From NCBI GenBank assembly GCA_033816765.1, contig CM066292.1:434001-498000 (forward strand): 64,000 bases of DNA, read 5' to 3'. This stretch comes from Nothopassalora personata (lineage: Eukaryota; Ascomycota; Dothideomycetes; Mycosphaerellales; Mycosphaerellaceae). The notes below the pieces were generated by a model. That model searched no databases, was not told where the DNA came from, and saw only the letters and a program-made list of their open reading frames with translations. The translations under genes were made by a program, and so were the position numbers. This document shows positions 1-11,505 of this stretch, piece by piece (the stretch's first letter is position 1; every line of letters begins with the position of its first letter).

Positions 1-2384
1 TACGAGGTATCTAAGCTACTCTATATTTTATATCTCTAATATAGGAATAAGGTATACGTATTTCGTAAGTCTATTAACTATAACTAATATTATATTGTAT
101 AGTTGTTTCGTAACTTAATCGTCTAATAGTAGGAGTTTTGTAATATAGTCTATCATAACTTCGTCCTATAGTTTTATTAGTCGCGCCCTAAACTATAGGT
201 AACTATGTTTTATATGTCTCGTAGCCTTATTTTATTAGTAGTGTACGTATCGCTTAATATAGTATAGTACCTTAAGCCTTATCTATAGGAATAAGAAGCT
301 ACGTTATATTAGGTCTATTGTCTTTAGAGTCCTAGGGTATCTATATATTAGTTCGTCGTAGTATTATCGTATATACTCTTCTTCTTATTCCTTTAGTACT
401 TAGTATTTTCCTTACGATAAAGGGAATTCTTCGTCCTTATCGCCTAACATCCGTACGATGTTGTTAAACTATCGTATGTTAGTACTAAGACTTTTGTTAG
501 GGTTTGTCTTTACTATCTTATAGTAATACTAGTTCTTCTCCTTCTATATAGTTACTTCTTTAGCTTAGCGCGTCGGTACGGCTACTCTCTCTTCCCGGAG
601 TATATTTAATCTCGACTTTATACTATCCTAGTAGCTTAGACTAGCGGGCTTACCTTCTAGTAAGTTCTTTTATCGTCGTAAAGTATATAAGATTCTTATA
701 GTTAGAAGGAATCGTTAACTTTAGTAGACCCTCGATATATACTATCTAATATTATATAGCGATAATAATAGCTAGAAGCTCTTTGTTATAGATGTTGTAG
801 TTCTATTCCGCTATAGTTATCTTCCGGGAGTAATAGGCTACCGGGGGTCTCTACTTATCGTATATTTATATTAAAACACGCGCCTATTACTATATTAGAC
901 GTATCGGTCTCGATGTAGACTTCCTTACTACTATTTAAATAGTTAAAGCGTAGGGGCTAATATATATTATTCCTTAAGTTATTTAAACGTACCGATAATT
1001 CTGTTCCCTATTTCTAGTTAATGTCTTTTCTTATAAGTATCGTTATTAATACTACTATCTTTATATAGTCTTTAATAAATTTCTACTTATAGTTTACTAC
1101 TCTAAGGAATGATTATACCTCCTTAACTTATTTTAGTTCTAGCTATTCTCTAATAATTTGTATCTTTATAGGGTCAATTTTTATCCCTATTATACTAATA
1201 ACAAAGCCTAAGAATTTAACTTCTTTCTTATAGAATTTATATTTCTTGGGTACTATCCTAAATTCTAAACGCGTAGGCTGTTTAAATACGTCCTAGATCT
1301 ACTGTATATAATTCTAAAGGAATCCTTTCGTATAGACTAGTATATTGTCTATATAGGTAATAACGTATCTATTAAGTAGGTTCTAAAGTGTTTTATTAAT
1401 AAGGTCCTAGTAGGATACGGGTATATTAGTTAATCCTATTAGTATAACTAAGAATTTATAGAGTCCGTATCTTATCCTAAAAGCGGTTTTCTATTCTTCT
1501 CCATCTACTATTCGTATAGCGTAGAAGGTATCTTATAGGTTAATCTTTGTATACTAGTCCAATCCGGTTAATCTATCTTACGCTTCTTTAATATTAGGTA
1601 GCGGGTATTAGTTCTTAATCGTAATCTCTTTTAGCTTCCTATAGTCCTATACGAGTCGCAACTTCCCGTTTACTTTTAGAACAAACATATATAGAGTTCC
1701 TACACTTAAGGTAGATCTTCTTATCTATCCTTTAGCTAGCTTCTCCTTTAGCTATTCTCGTAGGGTCTATAGCTCTTTCTTAGATATTTAATATAGGGGT
1801 CTCTATAGAGGCTCTTTACCTAGCTTAATGTTAATCTAATAATCCTATAGGCGGTACTTATGAAGGGCGTCCTTATCTCTCTCCTCTTTAAAGAGTCGCG
1901 ACTACTTACGATACTCCTTAGGAATACTTAACTCTAAGATATTAGTATTCTTCGATAGTACGTTACTTCTATTACTACTAGTAACTTTATAACCCGGTAG
2001 TCCTACGCTAATATCTATCCCGGTCGAAGGTAGTTCTTATATCCTTCTAGCTAGCGTAAGCTATATTCTATTTAGCTATCTCTTTACCTTATCTACTAGT
2101 AAACGCTACTACTACGTAGGCTAAATGTTAATAACGTAATCGTATTCCCTAAATATAAGTACTTCTCTCTTTTAGTTAACTATTAGATTGTACTTTCTTA
2201 ACTAAGGTATATCTAATACGACGTTATAACTAGCTATATTAGTAATATCTAAGATAATTTCCTTATAGTACTATTAGATTACTAGTAGTAGCGGTATCGT
2301 CTCTCGCTCTATACTAGGTAAGGATAATCCGTCTACCGCGATTAATTTATACCCTTTGTTTTTCTTTTAGGTTACGATCCCTTC
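1..2384 (-). pseudogene. Family A chromovirus relic (copy A1), integrase to protease
   Basis: Read on the minus strand this is the degraded pol of a Ty3/Gypsy chromovirus. It aligns base for base, in reverse, with the plus-strand copy at 6100-9000 and with the copy at 60356-62730. Integrase lies at the window edge, RNase H and RT follow, and the aspartic protease end is near 2300. Nearly all CpA/TpG are TpA, so sense frames are broken by TAG/TAA. The element is cut at 2384 by the family B insertion and resumes at 17237. The 3' LTR lies beyond the left edge of the window. Confidence 0.85.
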
Positions 2385-2763
2385 TATAAGGGCCGTAAGG
2401 CTATAAGGGGATGTCGCAATGTATAGCACGCCTACGATCTTCTAATCGTAGATGAACTAAAGCTTACTTTCTTCTATCGACGCTATGCGCGTCTCCTAGT
2501 GTACGTATGCGCGTCACGTACGGCATGCTAAGCCGGGCATAGCCGCATTACATATAAGGGTTGTTGTGAATTAGGTGACTAAGGTCTATGTTAGTTAGGA
2601 CTTAGCACACACACACTATATTACACTGTTTTCTGTAGCTAGATAGTCTCACACCTTGTGGCAATTCATGAGGGTTACTAATCCACCCTATCGTTTCAAT
2701 CTAGAAGCTTGTACTCGTTAAATACCTATTTACAACAAGGGTTAGCTATAGGCTACCCTTATA
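2385..2763 (-). repeat. Family B 3' LTR, split by a solo LTR
   Basis: It matches the LTR at 17039-17236. Without the 176-bp solo LTR and the extra 5-bp duplication it is 198 bp, the same as its partner. The ends read TATAAGGG and CCCTTATA, consistent with original TG...CA ends after CpA/TpG-to-TpA change. Confidence 0.85.
2562..2737. repeat. Solo LTR of an unidentified LTR family
   Basis: This 176-bp block begins TGTTGTGAA and ends TTTACAACA, and is flanked by the 5-bp duplication AGGGT (2557-2561, 2738-2742). It keeps CA and TG dinucleotides (for example a CACACACAC run), unlike the LTR it sits in, so it arrived after most of the RIP. No internal region is present, so it is most likely a solo LTR left by LTR-LTR recombination. 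The family is not recognised. Confidence 0.85.
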
Positions 2764-3329
2764 ACTGCCTCCCCTTCTAGGCCGAGCTACCCTTAGCTCG
2801 CGGCTTTAGGAGATTCTATGTAAGTAATCTATCTACTTCTCGTAGATTCCGTTACTATGCGACCCGCCTACGGGTCTCGTACGTGTCGTTATCGTAGTGT
2901 AGGTAGGTGTAAAGTTGTAGTTGCCGGGTTAACTAACTCGAGGGTTTAAGAAGCGTACCCTCTCCCTCCTTTTCCTTCTTTTTCCCTTATACTACGTTCT
3001 CGTAGCGCACTACACCCGCACTACTAGCGATCTACTAGCTCCTCGCTAGCGACTACCTAGCGACCCGCTAGTACTACTATAGCTTTAGAGGAAGCTATCT
3101 AAGACTAGCTCCGCTAGGAGGCCCTTATAGGGGGCCTATTAGCACTACTAACACTATTACTAGCACTACGAGCATAGATGTCTAGCGCGCTCGGCGTACT
3201 AGACACGCTAGCGAAGCGTAAGTTTAGCGTACTAGGGCCGTAGACCCCTAAGTCCTTACTAGCTAGGCGCCTAGGTATAGACATTAAGATGTACATACGG
3301 TACCTCCCGTACTTCGTAGCTAGTGAGTA
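2764..3329. other. Family B 3' region, no gene recognised
   Basis: This stretch lies between the 3' LTR and the antisense accessory frame of family B. It contains short open frames on both strands, including a 60-codon frame at 3114-3296 on the minus strand. None of them shows a recognisable domain. Confidence 0.4.
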
Positions 3330-3634
3330 TTTGCTACGCTCTTCGCTTACGATGCGCTTACTAATAGTATAGTAGACGAGTAGGATACGTATAATAGTAT
3401 TACTACCGGCGAGTTACTTTAGAAGTATAGGCGCTATAGAGACATTAGGCACCCCTACGTTAGTAACACTAGCGTCGCTATCGCGTAGCTAGTAGCTCGC
3501 CTACGCGCCGCTCGCGCCTAGCGCGATAAGCTTATCTAGGGGCTTAGTAACCCTATTACTAAATAAGAGTAGGATGCTCTAGACTAGTAGTACGAGCTCT
3601 ACGCCTAGCTAGGCGAGTAGATCCTAGAGGTAAG

Positions 3635-4029
3635 TGTTACGGAATGATTCCTATAGACCCTAGAATTATAACGATAAGACGAAAACGTGACTTATCCTAC
3701 CTAAGCGCTTAGACTTAGAGCGTTTAGACTACTTATGCTTAGACTAATTAGACTACTTATACTTAGACTAATTACCGAGATCTACGAATCTCCTTTGTAT
3801 TTAGGAACGCTAAGAACCCCTTATAGTTTCGAAGCGTTTAACTTACTGTTAAATATTACTGTTTAGAATATACTATAACCTAACCTCTACCTTACTGCTA
3901 CTTAGTCTTTGTAAGATAAGACGGCTACTACTTCATTACTCTCCCTCGACTTCCTATCGGCCCGAGAATAAACCCGATTAAGCTTGTCTTCTTAACTTAT
4001 GATATTATTAGGTTATACTAAACCTAATA
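3635..4029 (+). repeat. 5' LTR of copy A2
   Basis: It starts TGTTACGG and ends CTAATA (originally CTAACA by comparison with 47467). Its U3 has tandem copies of a roughly 22-bp unit containing CTTAGACTAATTAGACT (about 3710-3775). The R/U5 part (about 3780-4029) is shared with the LTRs at 40.8-41.0, 47.2-47.5 and 32.4-32.6 kb. Confidence 0.9.
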
Positions 4030-4099
4030 GCTTTAAACGCCCTCTACGATAGGAGACCGATAGAGTAAACGGGGAACACCCGCCCCTAGTAAAGCAAGT

Positions 4100-5160
4100 A
4101 GAGCCCGACGACCTTAGACCGCGAACGATGCTATTAATGCCTTAGCTACTTATATAGGTAACGACACCCTTAAGGTTAGTAAGCTAGAGTACTACTATAG
4201 CGACCGAGACAAGTTTAATACTTAGGTCTCTTAGATAGACATGTACTTCTTATTTAACTCTATGCCTAAGAACCTTAAGCCTGTCTTTACTACTACCTTT
4301 TTAAGAGGACGAGCATAGTATTAGGTCAAACCATTCCTTAGGAAATACCTAGACAGTAACGGAGAAGACAATGCCGACGGAATCTTTAGGTTATATAACT
4401 ATCTTAAGTATGCTATAAAGAGCGACTTTAGTGTCTCTAATGAGATTGCTACTACCGTTCGTGTTATTTAGCATTTAACCTAGAAGACATCTACCGCCGA
4501 ATATGCTACTAAATTCTAGGAATACGCGCAACTTACCGATTAGGACGACGAAGCACTTTAAGTTATGTACCGGAGAGGACTAAAGGAACATATTAAGGAC
4601 GAGTTAATAAGGGACGGTCGGAAGATCGATAGCTTAGGCGACCTCGTTAGAGTTACGATTAATCTTAACAACAAGCTCTACGAGAGAGCTATAGAACGAC
4701 GATACGATTCTAAGGTATCCGGAAAGGCTAGATACACACTAGGCTATAATAACCGTAATAGAGGCTTCTACGATAACTACAATAATAAGCCTAGGGACAA
4801 GCCGTACTACGGACTATAGCTAATAGAACTCGACGTCACCGAGAAAGGTCGTAAGATTAGGAATAGCAACGGGAACAGAGTATCCCGGAGTTCAAAAGAA
4901 ACACGAACTTACTACGGATATAGTAAACCTAGCTACCTAGTAAGGGACTACCGCGGTAAGAATATAGTGCGCCGCGAACAGTTTAACATAATACAACCCC
5001 GAACTAGTAAATCTAAGAGTAGCGTTAGATCTTAAGGAGATACCGACTATACTCGGAGAGTAGGGGAGAGAGCTAGTAATAGAAGCACGACGCCTCTCCT
5101 AGACCCCTTAGAAGGACGAGGAGGATACTATAGGTAGTAAATAGTAGTTATTCTATTTAA
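4100..5160 (+). pseudogene. gag relic of copy A2
   Basis: This is a retrotransposon capsid-type Gag broken by RIP. The clearest open piece is 4565-4819, an 84-codon frame with a Lys/Arg/Asp-rich helical segment. The same protein is easier to read in the less mutated copy at 57.9-58.7 kb. The zinc-knuckle cysteines near 4910-4975 have become Tyr (TGC/TGT to TAC/TAT), so nucleic-acid binding would be lost even without the stops. Confidence 0.75.
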
Positions 5161-6108
5161 TGCGAAGAACTAACTATGATAGTTCAATATAATAGCACGA
5201 AGAGTTAACTACGAGATCGAATCTAAATCTCGAAATAGTTATAGAAGCCTTTATTAGCGATTCTATTACTAAGACTCGTGTTAAGTTTACTACGCCGCGA
5301 AGTTAGGCGTAGGGTATTAGCCTTAATAACTAAGAGGAACCCTAGGAGCGACGTATAGGTAAAACGCTACGCTCCGAGAAGTAAACATCGACGAATCCTA
5401 CTTTAACGGCGATAGAAGCGATAAGGAAAACTAGGACCTAAGATAGAACGGATCGTAGTTACCAGAACTATAGGAAGAAAGTTAAGAAACTACCGGGCTA
5501 GATACTACCGAGGAAGATTAGGATCCGGAAGAATTAAGCGAAGAAGATTCCTCCGAAGGGGAAGAGAGCGATACTAACGATAATAACAAATAACTAACCT
5601 TTACGATTAATGCACCTAAGAAATTATATAATATAATCGTATACCTATGAAGAAGGCACGAAGAGTTCCTACCTAAGATAGGCGGACGAAGAATGCTATA
5701 CTCTATTAAGTTTAATAAGACACTCGACACCCTACGAGGCATAGCCTAGAGATACCTACTTATAGAAACAACCGAGAATCTAGTAACCGCTATTATAGAA
5801 CGACTACCGATAGGGAGCCGAATAATAGGAACCGGATATCTTATACCGTTAGGAACATTTATATCGAATAAATTACGTAACGTAGTGTAACACGTACGCG
5901 TACTCTACTTAGAAACGTAGAAGATCTAGGAACGTTACTAAATACAGGTACGGATATAGAAAGGCTCGCGCTAGGTTTAAGCGGAGGCCTCGAGACACGA
6001 AGTACGACGTTCTACGTATGAATAGGGAAAAGGATTAACTCCCTAGGAATAAGCGACCGAAGGGAGTTATACAACATAGAAAAGGCTTAAGCATTATTAA
6101 TAATAATA

Positions 6109-9100
6109 GTGTTTCGAACTAAGATTATTATTAATAGGTATAAGATAGATGCTATAATAGATTCCGGAGTAAGCGGGAACTTTACCTCCGAATCATTTAT
6201 TATAAGATATAGGATCGCTACCTATAAGAAGAAAGAGGGTTATAAATTAATCGCGGTAGACAGACTATCCTTACCTAGTGTAGAGCGCGAGACGATACCG
6301 CTACTACTTGCTATCTAACGGTACTACGAGGAGATTATCTTAGATATTACTAACATAGCTAGTTATAACATCGTACTAGGTATACCTTAGTTAAGAAAGC
6401 ATAATCTAGTAATCGACTAGAGAAGAGGAGTACTTACATTTAGGGAATGCGACTACGTTATTAACATTTAGCCTACGTAGCGGTAGCGTTCGCTAGTAGA
6501 TAAGGTAAAGAGACAGCTAAATAGGATATAGCTTACGCTAAATAGAAGGATAGAAGAACTACCTTCGACCGGGATAGACACTAGCGTAGGGCCGCCGGGT
6601 TACGAAGTCACTAGTAGTAATAGAAGTAACGCACTATCGAAGGATACTAATATCTTAGAGTTAAGTATTCCTAAGGTGTATCGTAAGTAGTCGCGACTCT
6701 TTAAAGAGGAAAGAGGTAAGGATGCCTTACCTAAGCACTAACTATAGGATTATAAGATAAACATTTAGCTAGGGAAAGAGCCTCTATAGGGTCCCCTATA
6801 TTAAATGTCTAAGAAAGAGCTATAGACCCTACGAGAATAGCTAAAGGAGAAGCTAGCTAAAGGATAGATAAGAAAATCTACCTTAAGTATAGGAACTCTA
6901 TACATGTTCGTTCTAAAAGTAAACGGGAAGTTACGACTCGTACAAGACTATAGGAAGTTAAACGAGATTATAATTAAGAACCGATACCCGCTACCTAACA
7001 TCGAAGAAGCATAAGATAGATTAACCGGATCGGACTAGTATACGAAGATTAACCTACGAGATGCCTTCTACGCTATACGGATAGTAGAAGGAGAAGAATA
7101 GAAAACCGCTTTTAGAACAAGATACGGACTTTACGAATTCTTAGTTATACTAATAGGATTAACTAACGTACCCGCATCCTATTAGGACCTTATTAACGAA
7201 ACACTTAGAGACCTAGTCGACGTATGCGTTATCGCTTACATAGACGACATATTAGTCTATACAAAAGGATCCCTTTAGAATCACATAAAGCAAGTCTAGG
7301 ACGTATTCGAACGACTTACGCGTTTAGGATTTAAGACAGCACCCGAGAAATGCGAATTCTATAAGAAAGAAGTCAAATTCTTAGGCTTTATTATTAGTAC
7401 TATAGGGATAACGATCGACCCTACGAAGACACAGTTAATTAGAGAATAGCTAGAACTAAAAACAGTTAAGGACGTACAATTATTCCTTATACTAGCAAAC
7501 TATAACCGGAAATTCATAAAGGACTACGTAAAGATAACAGCACTAATAACGATACTTACGAGAAAAGACGTTACCTAGAAATAGGGAAAGGAATAGATTA
7601 AAGCATTTAAGAAACTTTAGGAACAATGCGCTTTAGCCCCTACGCTTCGACTATTCGACGGTAGTAAGGAAGTCTATATCGAGACCGATACGTCTAATAT
7701 AGCAATAGACGCGTGTCTAACATAGACACACGATAGGTAGAGACACCTAGTAGCCTATTATTCCCGGAAAATGACTATAGCGGAATAGAACTACGACATC
7801 CATAATAAAGAGCTTCTAGCTGTTGTTGCTACTATGTAATATTAGAGAGTATATATCGAGGGCCTACCGAAGTTAACGATTCTTTCTAACTATAAGAATC
7901 TTACGTACTTTACGACGACGAAAGAACTTACCCGAAGGCAAGCCCGCTAGTCGGAGCTGCTAGGATAGTATAAGTTCGAAATTAAATATACTCTAGGACG
8001 AGAGAATAGCCGCGCCGACGCGCTAAGCCGAAGAAGCGACCATATAGAAGGAAAAGAACCAGTGTAACATAAAGTACTAAAGACGAACCCCGACGGAAGT
8101 CTTAGCGCTAACATAAGAGAATTCAATAACATCGTACGGATATTAGGCGACAAGGACGAGCAATTCCCTATATCGTAAGGAAAATACTAGGTACTAAAGG
8201 ATCAAGAAGAAGAATGCATACGATAACATTACGACGGACTAACTTATAGACACCCTAGAACTTTAAAGACAATGGACCTAATATAACGTAGTTTCTCATT
8301 CCTATAGATAAGACTTAAGGTGTTACGTTACATTAAACAATACGTACACTACTAACGAAATAAGGCTACGAGACATATAAAATACGGTTACCTATAGTTT
8401 AGGACACTACCGACGAAACTATAGGACGAAGTTATAATAGACTTTATTACGAAACTCCTACCGTTAAGAGACTAAGTTACGAAACAACTATACGACGTAA
8501 TACTAGTTATAGTTAATAGACTTATAAAATACGTACACTTCATTCCTATATTAGAGACATACAATGTAGAGCAGCTCGGATACCTCGTACTAGATAGACT
8601 TATCCGATACTACGGATTCCCTTAAGCGTTTATAACGGATAGAGATAAGCTATTTACATCGAACTACTAGAAGACGCTTATAGGAACGATCGGAATTAAA
8701 CATAAGCTATTAATAGCATATTATCCGGAGATAGACGGATAAACCGAAAGGATAAACTAAACGCTAGAACAATGTCTACGACACTACATTAACTATGTAT
8801 AAGACAACTAGGTTTTATTACTGCCACTAGTGTAGATTGTACTAAATAACCACAAATTAGAGACAACTTTAACGACACTATTTTATACGAACTTTAGGAA
8901 AGATCCTAACCTATTCGGAACACCTAGATCCTATCTACAAGCCGAAAGAGCGATCGTAACGACGGATACTCTTAAGGAAGTGTATAAAGAAACACGTAAG
9001 GCGATCGAAGATGTATAATATAAACTGTCTTAGTAACGGTAAGACACGAGAAAAATAGCACCTCTACTAAAAGAGGGGGATAAGGTCTATCTCCTTATAA

Positions 9101-9430
9101 AAAACTTGAGAATAAGAAGATAGACTAAGAAACTAGATTATGTTAAGGTCGGACCATTTTTTATCGATAAAGTTATAGGACTAGTTAACTACCGTCTACG
9201 GCTACTACCTAACGCAAAAATCTACCTAGTCTTCTATATCTCTAAGTTAGAACCCGTAGACGCCGAAACACCCTACTAGGAGAGCTTCTATTTCGAACTA
9301 GAAGTAGAAAACGAATTTAGGGTCGAAAAAATCCTAGATAAGAAAGGTTAGCGATACCTTATTAAGTAGAAGGGATACGACGAATTAGAAAATACCTAGG
9401 AACTAAGATAAAACCTACAAAACTGTTAGT
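6109..9430 (+). pseudogene. pol relic of copy A2 (PR-RT-RNase H-IN-chromodomain)
   Basis: A retropepsin-like piece is open at 6109-6318, with a D-S-G active-site motif. RT follows at about 6900-7450, with the fingers motif near 6930 and an intact Y-I-D-D box near 7238. RNase H spans about 7660-8030 and integrase about 8220-8990, including an F-I-T-D-R-D core motif near 8632. A C-terminal chromodomain lies at about 9320-9420 (pattern V-E-K-I-L...W-K-G-Y). The chromodomain places the family among chromoviruses, which as a group target heterochromatin. Multiple TAG/TAA stand where Trp or Gln is expected. Confidence 0.85.
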
Positions 9431-9500
9431 AAAAGATCCGACAATACTAAAAATAGGTCCGCCGATATAACTAACGACAATCGATCTCTCGGCTAACGAG

Positions 9501-9576
9501 CGACTAGGGTAGGAATCGAACCTACGACCTTAAGAGTATAGATAGCTTACGCTCTACTACTAAGCTACCTAGCCGA
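9501..9576 (-). pseudogene. tRNA-like sequence inside copy A2
   Basis: On the minus strand it folds with a 7-bp acceptor stem (GGCTAGG with CCTAGTC, one G-T pair), a D-stem GCTT/GAGC, and a perfect T-arm GTAGG-TTCGATT-CCTAC. The anticodon arm is irregular: a 4-bp TAAG/CTTA stem with a loop that is too long. The anticodon therefore cannot be assigned (CTT is one possible reading). It lies between the chromodomain and the 3' LTR and has no counterpart in the copy at 40.6-47.5 kb. It is probably a decayed tRNA or tRNA-derived piece picked up by this copy. Confidence 0.5.
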
Positions 9577-9671
9577 TTAATAAAGAATAGGAACATGACT
9601 TATAAGTAAATACCCTAATAAGGCTCTACCCCTAGGGACTCGCCCTAAGGCTCCGCTCTAGAAAGCGCCGC

Positions 9672-10080
9672 CTAGTTATTTACGGGCATCTCTAGGATAT
9701 CCGGGAAAGAAACTAGCGAAGGCGACACCTCTACCCCCGACGCCCGCTTAAGAGACGCTAGCTCCTCGCGCGCCTCTTCCTCCTCGAGCTCCTCTAACTC
9801 CTTAGCGACGGCATCGTTAGTGCGACGCTTAGCTAATCGTAGCTGTTTCCGAAGACGGATCTTACGCATCTTTAGCCGCACCTCCTCCTCTTTAATCCTC
9901 TTAAGCTCTAGCTTAAGATTATCGCGCGAATCGCGAAGACGTTCCTACTCCGGACGGGAAAGACGCATATCGCAATCCTTATAGCCTTTTCGAATATAGG
10001 CCGAACACTTTCTAGACCGAGAACCTACGATACACTTTACTACTACGCCCGAGGATCGAGACTTCTAACAATTCGTATAT
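9672..10080 (-). pseudogene. Antisense accessory frame of copy A2
   Basis: The frame is open without a stop at 9672-9881 (minus). Upstream to about 10080 it is broken only by TAG in Gln-like positions. The N-terminal part has several spaced cysteines with basic residues (about 10070-9960). The C-terminal part is a long Arg/Lys/Glu/Leu-rich coiled coil (about 9950-9720). It lies opposite to gag-pol, between the chromodomain and the 3' LTR. Function unknown. The second plus-strand family A copy has an unrelated antisense frame in the same place. Confidence 0.55.
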
Positions 10081-10227
10081 AGAGCTATTTCAATGCTAGA
10101 AACTTTAGTATCCTAAGCAAGTCGTTAACGGCGTTTATAGGAGGAAGAAGATATAGTTAACTATTACTATAAGAAATAATAACGGCTTAAGAAGCTTCGG
10201 GACGAAGCTAGGCTAAGAAGGGGATAG

Positions 10228-10631
10228 TATTACGGAATGATTCCTATAGACCCTAGAATTATAACGATAAGACGAATACGTAACTTATCCTACCTAAGCG
10301 CTTAGACTTAGGACGATTAGACTGGTTATGCTTAGACTAATTAGACTGCTTATGCTTAGACTAATTAGACTAATTACCGAGATCTACGAATCTCCTTTAT
10401 ATTTAGGAACGCTAAGAACCCCTTCTAGTTTCGAAGCGTTTAACTTACTGTTAAATATTACTGTTTAGAATATACTATAACCTAACCTCTACCTTACTAC
10501 TACTTAGTCTTTATAAGATAAGACGGCTACTGCTTTATTACTCTCCCTCGACTTCCTATCGGCCCGAGAATAAACCCGATTGAGCTTATCTTCTTAACTT
10601 GTAATATTATTAGGTTATACTAAACCTAATA
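10228..10631 (+). repeat. 3' LTR of copy A2
   Basis: Partner of 3635-4029. It begins TATTACGG (TG changed to TA) after a purine run GAAGAAGGGGA that could be the polypurine tract. It has one more copy of the U3 repeat unit than the 5' LTR. Confidence 0.9.
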
Positions 10632-10735
10632 GTAAGTACTACGCCTCGCTAGCGCTCCCTACGCTCGCCGTATACGGCGTACTATCGCTCCCTATGTAAA
10701 TCGGCTAACCTCCTCCCAGGCTAAGAGGCAGTTCT

Positions 10736-10813
10736 GTCGTCCTATAGAGAGCGCCTTCACGCGGCGGACGACGTAAGTATCTTCGTTACGACGAAGAGAA
10801 ACTAAGACTCTCT
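10736..10813 (+). ncRNA. HDV-like self-cleaving ribozyme, copy 1
   Basis: The double-pseudoknot topology is fully satisfied. P1 is GTCGTCC (10736-10742) with GGACGAC (10766-10772), 7 bp. P2 is AGAGAG (10746-10751) with CTCTCT (10808-10813). P3 is GCC (10753-10755) with GGC (10763-10765), closing loop TTCACGC. P4 is TCTTCGT/ACGAAGA (10780-10786, 10791-10797) with tetraloop TACG. The joining strand 10798-10807 contains CTAAG, the same string that carries the catalytic cytosine in the HDV antigenomic ribozyme as I recall it; here the cytosine is 10802. G10773 can pair with the loop cytosine to form part of P1.1. The cleavage site would be just before G10736, exactly where the target-site duplication ends. 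Confidence 0.82.
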
Positions 10814-11505
10814 CTCTCGAAAATACAAGCCTACTCGACTCGAAACAAGAAAAACAGGTCGGACGAACCGAACGAACGAGATACGCTCAAAATCTACAAA
10901 CAAGAACTCCGGAACTGCGAGAAGGGAAAGCGACGTACATAGCGTACACGTCGCTCGAACAACGAAGGCGCTGTCTACCTGTCGTCCCGGCAAACCACGT
11001 AAACTGCCGGCTGGAACCAAGAGAGGCGTTTAGGGGCGCAAACCACGTATACTGCACGGCTGGAACCAAGAGAGGCCGAGGGGGGGACGACAGCGAGGCC
11101 ACTGCGACCGAGGAGCTACACTCGAGACCGGAGAACGCGACTGGATTGAAACAGAGGCAACGGGTGTTTCTTGGGATTTTGCTCGGTGCGTACGGGTACG
11201 GCCGGCTTGGCTTTTTAAAACAAGAACGAGACACGGGCGCAAAACTTGTCTCGCCCGGGGCAAGGCGACAAACCGCAATTCTCGACAAGACACGACTACC
11301 GGGTACGCGCGTACTACGCCGCAATATATTCGATTTACGGTTCGAATAGCGAGCGTTGCTCGCATCTTTTAAGGAGTTTTTACGTCCGGGGTACGACGGG
11401 GCTTTTCTCCTTCTCTCAAATTTTGGTCTCGTTCTCGAGACCCGTGTTGCATAGTCTTTGACTCAAATAGCACGTTAATGGAATAATCAATCAATAATCA
11501 ATCAA
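10736..11505 (+). mobile_element. SINE-like retroelement copy 1 (pristine, 5' HDV-like ribozyme)
   Basis: A 770-bp non-autonomous non-LTR element with a 14-bp TSD TAAGAGGCAGTTCT (10722-10735, 11506-11519). The 5' end is the G of an HDV-like ribozyme fold (10736-10813). The 3' end is a tail of AATC-type repeats. An imperfect 38-bp direct repeat lies at 10990-11027 and 11038-11076, and a tRNA B-box-like GGTTCGAATAG at 11339. Open frames on both strands show no known domain and are probably chance. Other copies: 49960-50720 and 59098-59863 (reverse), near-identical; 33142-33982 and 38852-39672, mutated and of a longer subfamily. It keeps CA/TG, so it postdates RIP in this region. Confidence 0.88.

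Larger units (their letters stand above)
3635..10631 (+). mobile_element. Family A chromovirus copy A2, RIP-degraded, complete
   Basis: About 7.0 kb with LTRs 3635-4029 and 10228-10631 and a perfect 5-bp TSD GTAAG (3630-3634, 10632-10636). Order: LTR, gag, protease, RT, RNase H, integrase, chromodomain, 3' region with an antisense frame, LTR. CpA/TpG are almost gone, and sense frames are full of TAG/TAA. It is inserted inside the 3' region of family B. Confidence 0.92.

Noticed and set aside
2740..2763. GGGTTAGCTATAGGCTACCC palindrome as a separate DNA-transposon end
   Set aside because: It is the inner inverted repeat at the end of the family B LTR, present in all three LTR copies, and the flanking duplications belong to LTR elements.
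4029..4050. Primer-binding site of family A
   Set aside because: GCTTTAAACGCCC follows the LTR in several copies but matches no tRNA end or anticodon half that I can recognise, so it was not called.
5518..5742. 74-codon antisense frame repeated at 42505-42717 and 63198-63422
   Set aside because: It is the opposite strand of the acidic linker in family A gag-pol. RIP puts TAG in the sense frame and leaves the antisense open, so its recurrence reflects copy number and not selection.
10887..11365. Overlapping 67-145-codon frames in the pristine SINE copies (also at 50.09-50.67 and 59.23-59.81 kb)
   Set aside because: They occur on both strands and in several frames, have no recognisable domain, and are not preserved in copies 4 and 5. 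High GC alone explains them.
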